DNA from: SIAJ01 sp036266155
GTDB taxonomy: Bacteria > Planctomycetota > Planctomycetia > Gemmatales > Gemmataceae
Reading direction: 5' to 3'
NCBI GenBank assembly: GCA_036266155.1
Contig: DATANR010000038.1
Span: forward strand, 1 to 18,652
DNA length: 18,652 bases
The notes under the pieces were generated by a model. That model was not told where the DNA came from, ran no database searches, and worked only from the letters and a program-made list of their open reading frames with translations. Of this stretch, positions 7,290 to 13,299 are shown in pieces (position 1 is the first letter of the stretch; the number at the start of each line of letters is the position of its first letter). The translations under genes and the position numbers were made by a program.

Positions 7290-8810
7290 TCAAAAGTCTT
7301 CCTGGCTTAACACGTGGACGACGTAATTGGGATCACCGATGGTCGTTCCCCGAAGTGCGATAGGCATGTGTTCCCAGATCGTTGTTCGCTCGCCGGTGGG
7401 CTGCTGCAGGAACCGCAACTTGCCGGCAGCATCGCGTGCTGACCGGTATTCGTCGATTTCACCGGTTCCATTATCGAGCGCGTTGAAAGCTCGAAGGGCC
7501 TCTTGAACGATCATGTCTCCAGTGATTGGCGCTGCGACACTACCGAAAGGTACTTGCGACTGTACGCGATCGACCAGGAAATTGAGCCGATCGCCGGCCA
7601 GCTCCAAATCGTCGGTCAGGACCGCCACGGCGCCATCGATATTGCGCCGCCAATCCCAAACCTGCAATGGCGTCGGCGCCGGATCGGTCAGTTGCAGCAG
7701 GCCTGCGCCGAGTCGGCCGTCTTCGGACCACGTCGGAACGCCGGTCGGATCGAACTGAGCGACGGAGCTTTCCTGAGCCATCATCTTGCGCAGGATGGTC
7801 TGGAATGAATAGGGCGAATCAGCCGGCCACAAATCGGGCACCGCGATCGCATTGATATAGTCCGTCAGCACGCTTCGATCGGGATTCGATCCAAGGATTT
7901 GAAGCCGGCCCGCGCCGGTGTTCGGCGTCGAAGCCATCAGCGTCATACCGCCGACGCGTGCCCGGGCCGTCAACAGCAAGCGGCCGCCGCGCAGGACCTC
8001 CGACCCGCCAACCGCGAAGTCCGGACTAAAACTCGTCGAGCCGGTGATCAGATGCGGATCATACGTCGGCGACACCATCGTGCGTCCCGGACCGCGAATT
8101 CCTGCGATCGCCGGGTAATCGTCGGCGCGATAACCGACGATTGTCTGCCAATTGTACTGCGTTGATCCATCTGGAGCGGGAGCGATGCCGGCCACCTCAG
8201 CCGTCAGAGTTGGCATGCGCGGCGAATTGCCGTCGATCAAGAACTTCTTCTGATCCACCGGAGCGACAACCGAGATCTGCGGCTTCATGCCGCCGACGAC
8301 TGCCAACGAATAGGCGCCCGTGTGCAATCCTGGGCCACTGTTTCCAGGATCGGCTGCATTCCACGAGCGCCGAATCGGTGACGTCCCGTCAAATGTCAGA
8401 TCGCCGTGATGACTGACGGCAACGCGCCAGACCCCTGTTTGCGCTGCGGTGTAGGTCACGCGCGCCGCGCCCAGACTTGCGAACCCGCCGCCGTCGCTCG
8501 CAGTCATCAGCGTGCCGTCCGGGGAAAAGAGTCCGATCGTGGGATCAAATTCCGTATGAATGTTGCCCGTCAGGACCGCGGCACTGGCCTGCGCGCGGAT
8601 GCCGGTTCCAGCCCGTGCGTAAAAGGCGTAATAATCAACGTCAGTGAGTGCGTCGATAGTTCCACTGACACTGTACGTCGTGTCGTTGTTGAGAGGCTGA
8701 TATTGTGCAAACGTGTTGTCGGGCCACGCTTCGACGACGGCGGAAGGCGTGTGCCGCGCCTCCAGGCTTTCGACCTGGAGGTGTGCGCGGCGACGGAATA
8801 GACAGGACAT
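7290..8810 (-). CDS. Exported PPC-domain protein with a lytic-transglycosylase-like (SLT) C-terminal domain
   Basis: The protein has 506 residues. The N-terminus 'RRRAHLQVESLEARHTPSA' (6-24) is the basic stretch plus LE-x-R-x-x-P/L motif seen at the start of many exported planctomycete proteins. Residues about 31-135 look like a bacterial pre-peptidase C-terminal (PPC) beta domain ('DALTDVDYYAFYARAGT', 'FDPTIGLFSPDGTLM'). A beta-rich middle (about 175-310) was not recognised. Residues about 333-415 match the lysozyme-like SLT pattern: 'ILRKMMAQES' with Glu347 as putative catalytic acid, 'GRLGAGLLQLT' (365-375) in place of the usual G-L-M-Q, and 'NIDGAVAVL' (390-398) in place of N-I-x-x-G. SLT enzymes cleave peptidoglycan strands. 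This fold match is by eye only. The gene starts 20 bases after the deacetylase stop and is almost certainly cotranscribed with it, suggesting a role in letting polymer or apparatus through the wall. Confidence 0.75.
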   Translation of the reverse strand: MSCLFRRRAHLQVESLEARHTPSAVVEAWPDNTFAQYQPLNNDTTYSVSGTIDALTDVDYYAFYARAGTGIRAQASAAVLTGNIHTEFDPTIGLFSPDGTLMTASDGGGFASLGAARVTYTAAQTGVWRVAVSHHGDLTFDGTSPIRRSWNAADPGNSGPGLHTGAYSLAVVGGMKPQISVVAPVDQKKFLIDGNSPRMPTLTAEVAGIAPAPDGSTQYNWQTIVGYRADDYPAIAGIRGPGRTMVSPTYDPHLITGSTSFSPDFAVGGSEVLRGGRLLLTARARVGGMTLMASTPNTGAGRLQILGSNPDRSVLTDYINAIAVPDLWPADSPYSFQTILRKMMAQESSVAQFDPTGVPTWSEDGRLGAGLLQLTDPAPTPLQVWDWRRNIDGAVAVLTDDLELAGDRLNFLVDRVQSQVPFGSVAAPITGDMIVQEALRAFNALDNGTGEIDEYRSARDAAGKLRFLQQPTGERTTIWEHMPIALRGTTIGDPNYVVHVLSQEDF

Positions 8811-8830
8811 CGAATTATTCCGCCGTGATA

Positions 8831-11800
8831 TTAGACCTTCGCCAGGCCATTGTTCATGGTGACCGGAGTCAGATTGGCAGCCTTCACCATCGCGGCAATT
8901 TGCTGGAACGTCTCGGGCGTCGTGCTGTAGAAATCGCCGGAATGATCAACCTGATGGAATGTCAAAATCAACCATTGTCCGGATTGAGTCGCCGCGTTGA
9001 TCCACGATTGAACGTCGGCCACGGTCGTGGTCAGGTCGACTTCATGGTGAAACAAAGCGTATTTGTCCGTTGTACCCGTGTTGTAACCGTCATTCACGGT
9101 GCGAGCGCCGATGAAGCCTGACGTCGCCACCATTTGTTCAATGGCAGAGTTGTACGCTCCATAAGGATAGACAAACGTCCGCGGATTGATCCCCAAATTG
9201 ACCAAGTCATTCCGCGACCCATCAATCTCGGCGAATGCTCCGGCGGCCGAGTCCTTCGTCAAGTCAGCGTGCGTCATCGTGTGAGCGCCGACCTCATATC
9301 CCATCGACTGGAGCGACTGGATCTGGGCGGGCGTCATATAATCCGGATTCGAATAGGGATTGAGTTCCTTGACCGAATAGTTGTCGGTTGAAAGCGACCC
9401 GACGCGGCTGATTCGATGCATAACTGTCATCGCGTCGGCATTGGCCGGCGCTGTGACGGTCAATTGTTGCGTCTGCCACTGCCCGTTGGTCGCGGCGAGG
9501 CTGCCCGCGTCCACATACGAATAACTGCCGTTATGCAGCGTAAACCGAACGAGGACCGACGTCGAAACGTTCGAATTGTACTGATGCGATACGACATACT
9601 TCGTGCTGGGTTGCACCATCACGTCCTGGAAGTACCACGCGGCCTGTCCGTTCGTGTAGCTTGAGACGTCAATTTGCGCCGAGTGTGCACCATCGCCGCC
9701 CGTGTTCGCATAGGAGAACGTGCTGGTGTTCGTTCCATCCTTATAGGTGGACCATTTTGCTGGATTGCCGTTCGTGCCCGCGGTCTCCAGCGAATTGTTC
9801 TGCACTTCATTCCACGCCGTCCCGCCCTGGTTGGCGCGCGTGATGATGTAGAAGCTTGCCGGCAAATTGTTTTGTTGCAGAACAGGAACGGCCGACTGGA
9901 TTTGCGACAACCATCCGTCGTCGAACGCCAGCGTAACCATGCCCTTGCCCGGCGTTCCGCCGCCACCGGTCGCCGCGGTCAATGAATAATTATCCGTTTC
10001 CAGCCAGCCAACCGCGGCGATCAAGTGAAAGACGGTCATCGAAACGACATTGGCCGGCGTCGTGACCGAATAGGAAGTGTTAGTCCACGTCGACGCCGCC
10101 GCGCGGTCGGCAATCCAGACATAACTCAGCGTCCCATCGGCAAGTCGATACTGCGCGACGAGTTGAGACGCCGCGTTACTGCGATAGGCATCGGTGAACG
10201 TATAGGCCGTGTTCGGCGTGACGGCCACCTCGGCGAACATCCATTTAGCGTCACCGCTCGTGTAGCTGTTCATGTCGACGCGGATGGCACGGGCGCCGTC
10301 TACGCCGGCGACAACCGAATACGCCGGACTGTTCGTCCCCCAGCCGTTGCGCGTCCATCCGGTCGGGTCGCCACTGCTTGCGAGCGATTCGACGGAAGGA
10401 TTGGCGATCAGATTGGTCGTTGTCGGAATGCCATTGGAGGCAGTAAACGCAACGGCCGCAGAGGTCGTTGAGTTGCCCTCAGCATCCCGTGCAATGGCGA
10501 CTACCGAGTGGCTTCCATTGGTGAGATTCGCGGAGTTCAGCGAAACCTGAAAGGGTGCAACCAACACTTCCGACCCAACGGCGACGCCATCAACGAAGAA
10601 ACGCACACCCGCGACACCCACGTTGTCCGTGGCCGATGCGGACAGCGTGATCGTCCCGGTCGCCGTCGACCCCGCAGTCGGCGACGTCACGGCCACGGTC
10701 GGCCCGGTTGTATCGGCGACAGCAAAACTCACCGCGCCCGAGGTAGTCGAATTGCCGGCCGCGTCACGAGCGATCGCCGTCACCGAATGATTGCCGATGG
10801 TCAATGTTCCGGTGTTCAGCGAAACCTGATAAGGAGCAGCGGTGTCCTCGGCGCCGACCAGAACGCCGTCGACAAGGAACTTCACACCGGCGACGCCGAC
10901 ATTATCCGAAGCCGACGCGATCAAGTTGATCGTGCCGCTGACACTGGCGTTGGCCGTCGGCGCGGTGATCGACACAATCGGGCCTGCTGCATCGGGAAGC
11001 GCAACAACAATATTGACCGCCGCAGAGGTTTTTGTGTTTCCGGCGGCGTCGCGCGCCACTGCCGTCACCGCGTGATTGCCCATCGTCAACGTCGCGGTAT
11101 CCAGCGGCACCTGATAAGGGGCACCGGTCACCTCAGCGCCAACCAAAGCGCCGTCGACATAGAACTTGACGCCCGCCACACCCACGTTGTCGGAGGCCGA
11201 CGCGATCAGATTGACTGAACCCGAAACGTTGGCGTTGGCCGCCGGCGCGGTGATCGCAACGGTCGGCGCGATCGTGTCGATCAGCGTCACCATAAAGAGC
11301 ACCGGTGCCGACGTTTGCGTGTTGCCGGCCGCGTCACGAGCAATTGCCGTCGCAGTGTGGATGCCCGGCAACAACGTCGTCGTGTTCAGCGACGCTTGAT
11401 ACGGCGAACTGGTGTCCTCGGCGCCGACTTGAATGCCGTCGACGTAGAACTTGACGCCCGCTACACCCACGTTATCCGCGGCCTGAGCTGCCAGGGTCAC
11501 CGTTCCGGACAGGTTCGCGTTCGCCGTGGGTGAAGTAATCGAGACCGTCGGCTTGGTCGTGTCGGCGGGAGCCGTACCGGTTGCCACAATGGAATAAGCA
11601 TCCGTCACCAATGAGCCGACCGAATCAATCAGGTGCAATACCGTCGCAGAAACGGCGTCTTTGGGTGCCGTAAAGTTGAACGTCAGCGTCGCCGGGGTCG
11701 CGGACGCCGGCGCGGCGTAATCACCGACGTACTTGTACTTTCCGTTTGTCAACTTGTACTGAATTGTCGCTGACGTTGCGACATTCGACGTATAGAGGTC

Positions 11801-12160
11801 CGAAAACGTGTAGGTCTGGCCCGTAGTCACGGGGACGTCACTGAAGACCCACTTCGCATCGCCGTCATTGTGCGACGTCATGTCGACGCGAACGGACTTT
11901 TGCCCGTCGAGCCCGGTCGACAGGTACGAAAACGTCGCCGTATTCTTGCCCCAGTCGTCGGTTGACCAACCGGCTGGCATGGTCGCGATGGTCCCGGCCG
12001 TTTCGACCGACGGATTCGCGATCAGGTTGGTCGCGGCAGGTGTTTCGCGTGTCTCCAGCGCCAATGGGCTCAAAATGACTCGGCGCCGCTTGTTGTGCGC
12101 GGAACTGGTGGAGAGATTTCTGCCACGCGTGAATGCGGTTCGAAGGCGGGATGGAACCAT
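8831..12160 (-). CDS. Exported multi-domain polysaccharide deacetylase (NodB/CE4) with Ig-like and carbohydrate-binding-like modules
   Basis: The protein has 1109 residues. The N-terminus has a basic segment (24-28) and 'LETRETPAA' (35-43), a planctomycete export-type motif. Module A1 (44-193) is followed by four Ig-like repeats (about 203-292, 298-387, 394-482, 487-575), module A2 (582-729), a Gly-rich linker, then NodB. NodB motifs are 'TLAFDDGW' (743-750; Asp747/Asp748), 'HTMTH' (960-964, metal-binding histidines), 'YPYG' (998-1001) and 'LTFHQVDH' (1066-1073; His1069). Between the first and second motifs lies module A3 (784-931), a third relative of A1 and A2. CE4 enzymes remove N- or O-acetyl groups from polysaccharides with a divalent metal. 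All core residues appear present, so activity is expected. Context with a GT2 polymerase suggests modification of an exported polymer, as PgaB does for poly-GlcNAc. The ATG at 12160 has no clear ribosome site. Confidence 0.9.
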   Translation of the reverse strand: MVPSRLRTAFTRGRNLSTSSAHNKRRRVILSPLALETRETPAATNLIANPSVETAGTIATMPAGWSTDDWGKNTATFSYLSTGLDGQKSVRVDMTSHNDGDAKWVFSDVPVTTGQTYTFSDLYTSNVATSATIQYKLTNGKYKYVGDYAAPASATPATLTFNFTAPKDAVSATVLHLIDSVGSLVTDAYSIVATGTAPADTTKPTVSITSPTANANLSGTVTLAAQAADNVGVAGVKFYVDGIQVGAEDTSSPYQASLNTTTLLPGIHTATAIARDAAGNTQTSAPVLFMVTLIDTIAPTVAITAPAANANVSGSVNLIASASDNVGVAGVKFYVDGALVGAEVTGAPYQVPLDTATLTMGNHAVTAVARDAAGNTKTSAAVNIVVALPDAAGPIVSITAPTANASVSGTINLIASASDNVGVAGVKFLVDGVLVGAEDTAAPYQVSLNTGTLTIGNHSVTAIARDAAGNSTTSGAVSFAVADTTGPTVAVTSPTAGSTATGTITLSASATDNVGVAGVRFFVDGVAVGSEVLVAPFQVSLNSANLTNGSHSVVAIARDAEGNSTTSAAVAFTASNGIPTTTNLIANPSVESLASSGDPTGWTRNGWGTNSPAYSVVAGVDGARAIRVDMNSYTSGDAKWMFAEVAVTPNTAYTFTDAYRSNAASQLVAQYRLADGTLSYVWIADRAAASTWTNTSYSVTTPANVVSMTVFHLIAAVGWLETDNYSLTAATGGGGTPGKGMVTLAFDDGWLSQIQSAVPVLQQNNLPASFYIITRANQGGTAWNEVQNNSLETAGTNGNPAKWSTYKDGTNTSTFSYANTGGDGAHSAQIDVSSYTNGQAAWYFQDVMVQPSTKYVVSHQYNSNVSTSVLVRFTLHNGSYSYVDAGSLAATNGQWQTQQLTVTAPANADAMTVMHRISRVGSLSTDNYSVKELNPYSNPDYMTPAQIQSLQSMGYEVGAHTMTHADLTKDSAAGAFAEIDGSRNDLVNLGINPRTFVYPYGAYNSAIEQMVATSGFIGARTVNDGYNTGTTDKYALFHHEVDLTTTVADVQSWINAATQSGQWLILTFHQVDHSGDFYSTTPETFQQIAAMVKAANLTPVTMNNGLAKV
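9368..9811 (-). repeat. Module A3: carbohydrate-binding-like domain inserted inside the NodB domain
   Basis: Residues 784-931 of the deacetylase. The start 'NEVQNNSLETAG' and end 'VGSLSTDNYSV' align with A1 and A2. It sits between NodB motif 1 (residue 743) and motif 2 (residue 960), where an ordinary NodB domain has only about 50-60 residues. The jelly-roll or carbohydrate-binding nature is inferred from size and pattern. Confidence 0.75.
9974..10417 (-). repeat. Module A2: second copy of the carbohydrate-binding-like domain
   Basis: Residues 582-729. It opens with 'NLIANPSVES' and shares 'RVDM.S...GDAKW.F', 'YTF.D.Y.SN' and 'VGWLETDNYSL' with A1. It sits between the last Ig-like repeat and the catalytic domain. 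Confidence 0.75.
10436..11554 (-). repeat. Four tandem Ig-like repeats in the deacetylase
   Basis: Each unit is about 90 residues with a 93-96 residue period. Units share 'P.V.ITAP.ANA.VSG', 'ASDNVGVAGVKF.VDG', 'APYQVSLNT' and 'GNHSVTAIARDAAGN', ending '.TSAAV'. They occupy residues about 203-292, 298-387, 394-482 and 487-575. This is the pattern of bacterial Ig-like surface domains and probably acts as a rigid spacer. The strong similarity suggests recent duplication or homogenisation. Confidence 0.9.
11582..12031 (-). repeat. Module A1: first copy of the carbohydrate-binding-like domain
   Basis: Residues 44-193, directly after the export motif. It begins 'NLIANPSVETAG' and ends 'VGSLVTDAYSIVA', matching A2 and A3 at both ends and at 'RVDM', 'GDAKW.F' and 'YTFSDLYTSN'. 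Confidence 0.75.
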
Positions 12161-12406
12161 GATGGGTGTCCGGTTGAATTACAACAAAAGTTGCCGGCGG
12201 GTGGTCGCGAATCGATTCCGTGATCTATATTGCGTCTCCCGCTTTTTACAGGGCGGACTCTGAGCGCCACAATGTGATTAACGCATTTATCCTTGAAAAA
12301 TACGGCCGATTCAGAGCGGGTCGCTGATAATATCAACAATCGAATGAATAGTTAATATGTGGTGTTAATTCGCTGCCGGCGCGAATCGAAATCTGGTCGT
12401 GATCGA

Positions 12407-12478
12407 CTAATTCGTCTCGTCAATTCCTTGGCTCCGCCACAACTCCGTGAGTGTCGATTGCGAAAAATCGGTTGACAT
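12407..12478 (-). CDS. Possible 23-residue small protein (doubtful)
   Basis: ATG at 12478 is preceded by AAGGTG with about eight bases of spacing. The frame encodes MSTDFSQSTLTELWRSQGID followed by ETN and TAG. The ribosome-site spacing and ordinary composition make it a little better than random. It has no recognised family and could be a leader peptide, the remnant of a longer gene, or chance. It lies upstream of, and in the same direction as, the deacetylase gene. Confidence 0.15.
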   Translation of the reverse strand: MSTDFSQSTLTELWRSQGIDETN

Positions 12479-12613
12479 CTTGGAATCACCTTGCGAGACG
12501 CGCTGCCTCAACTTGGACCTTCCCACTCGGCTCACAAAGTTCCCGTCCAAGCGAGCACGCGGCGATAGAATGTTCCGAAGAGTAGCTAAGCCAATCAAGT
12601 GACAGGCACAATC

Positions 12614-12619
12614 GAGGGA
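12614..12619 (+). promoter_or_regulatory. Ribosome binding site of the small basic protein gene
   Basis: GAGGGA lies eight bases before ATG at 12628. This good site is the main reason to accept the 79-codon frame as a real gene. Confidence 0.6.
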
Positions 12620-12627
12620 GAACGCCA

Positions 12628-12867
12628 ATGAGCGACAAAGACCCGGCCCCAGCAACAGACGCGGAGAAGAAAGCAGACACAACTGCTGGCCCGGCAAAGA
12701 AATCCGCCGCGGCCCGCATGATGATCAGGGGCCTCGGCGGACCGGTTGCGAGTGGTGGCAAGAAGGGAAAAACTCAGCACGCAACCGACGCGAGCAAGCC
12801 CGCGTCGAAGCCCACGGGCGGTGGGTCCAGCCGGATGCCCTTCCGCGGCGCTACTAAGGGTCGCTGA
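12628..12867 (+). CDS. Small basic, low-complexity hypothetical protein
   Basis: The protein has 79 residues, rich in Lys, Ala, Gly, Pro and Ser, with no hydrophobic segment long enough for a membrane helix. It contains a central 'AAARMMIRGLGGPVASGG', several KK pairs, and the C-terminal tail 'GGGSSRMPFRGATKGR'. It is probably disordered and cytoplasmic. No family was recognised. Net positive charge would permit nucleic-acid or acidic-partner binding, but nothing shows this directly. The gene has a good ribosome site and ends seven bases from the stop of the convergent membrane-protein gene. Overlapping minus-strand frames in this stretch look like shadows. It could be planctomycete-specific. 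Confidence 0.6.
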   Translation: MSDKDPAPATDAEKKADTTAGPAKKSAAARMMIRGLGGPVASGGKKGKTQHATDASKPASKPTGGGSSRMPFRGATKGR

Positions 12868-12874
12868 GCCTGAT

Positions 12875-13165
12875 TCACGCCGCGGCGGCGGAACGTTTGG
12901 CATCGGCGGCGTAGATGCCGAAGGCGACGACCGCCCCGACGATGGACGCGACGATGCCCGGCATGGTCCCGGCTACAGCTGGGGGGCCGTAGCCATTGGG
13001 GCCTTCCATAAGAATGACGGTGCCGGTCCCGCCGATGAACGCGCCCGCGGACGCGACCATCATGGCCACCGGTCCGCTATCTTCCCAGCGCCCCGGCACA
13101 AACGACCGAGACACGATGCAGGCGGCCACGCCAATCAGGCACCACACGAATCCGATCAGCAGCAT
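12875..13165 (-). CDS. Three-helix small membrane protein, GlsB/YeaQ/YmgE-like
   Basis: The preferred start is ATG at 13165, seven bases after AGGAG (13173-13177), giving 96 residues. A longer frame to 13243 would add 26 residues without a ribosome site. Three hydrophobic segments lie at about 1-17, 31-51 and 66-86. The 'SRSFVPGR' between helices 1 and 2, and the Gly/Ala-rich helices ('AGAFIGGTG', 'GIVASIVGAVVAFG'), resemble the transglycosylase-associated protein family (GlsB/YeaQ/YmgE), small inner-membrane proteins often linked to stress whose function is unknown. The match is by pattern only. The gene is convergent with the small basic gene and divergent from the HEAT-repeat gene. Confidence 0.65.
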   Translation of the reverse strand: MLLIGFVWCLIGVAACIVSRSFVPGRWEDSGPVAMMVASAGAFIGGTGTVILMEGPNGYGPPAVAGTMPGIVASIVGAVVAFGIYAADAKRSAAAA

Positions 13166-13172
13166 CGTCGCA

Positions 13173-13177
13173 CTCCT
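13173..13177 (-). promoter_or_regulatory. Ribosome binding site deciding the start of the GlsB-like gene
   Basis: AGGAG on the minus strand, seven bases before ATG at 13165. It selects the 96-residue protein over the longer 122-residue frame. Confidence 0.7.
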
Positions 13178-13299
13178 ATTAATGCTCCAAAGGATTGTGT
13201 TACCGGCGACGGCCGCCGCGTCAACGGGTCGATCGATTGGCACCCGGAATGCAACCGGTTCCTTGTGCGTTTAGTCGTCCATTGCCAACGGGACCATCA

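Larger units (their letters stand above)
12161..12627. promoter_or_regulatory. Divergent intergenic region upstream of the deacetylase operon and of the small basic protein gene
   Basis: The 467 bases are AT-rich around 12270-12370, the likely promoter zone for the minus-strand deacetylase operon. GTTAAT occurs at 12351-12356 and 12364-12369 (13-base spacing), and inverted as GATTAAC at 12276-12282, a possible but weak regulator-binding pattern. A TTGACA at 12472-12477 has no acceptable -10 partner. A 23-codon minus-strand frame at 12407-12478 is listed separately as doubtful. Nothing else gene-like was seen. Confidence 0.4.

Noticed and set aside
7128..7310. 60-codon plus-strand frame in the AT-rich gap
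   Set aside because: It starts with a rare codon, has no ribosome site, overlaps the end of the neighbouring minus-strand gene and shows no motif.
10508..11218. 236-codon plus-strand frame with internal repeats
   Set aside because: It is the antisense of the tandem Ig-like repeats in the deacetylase, which explains its periodicity.
10436..11554. Regularly spaced repeats as a possible CRISPR array
   Set aside because: The period is about 280-290 bases, coding and without short identical repeats separated by unique spacers. It is a tandem protein-domain repeat.
12472..12500. TTGACA as a sigma-70 promoter for the small basic gene
   Set aside because: The bases 16-18 further on (around GAGACG) bear no likeness to a -10 box.
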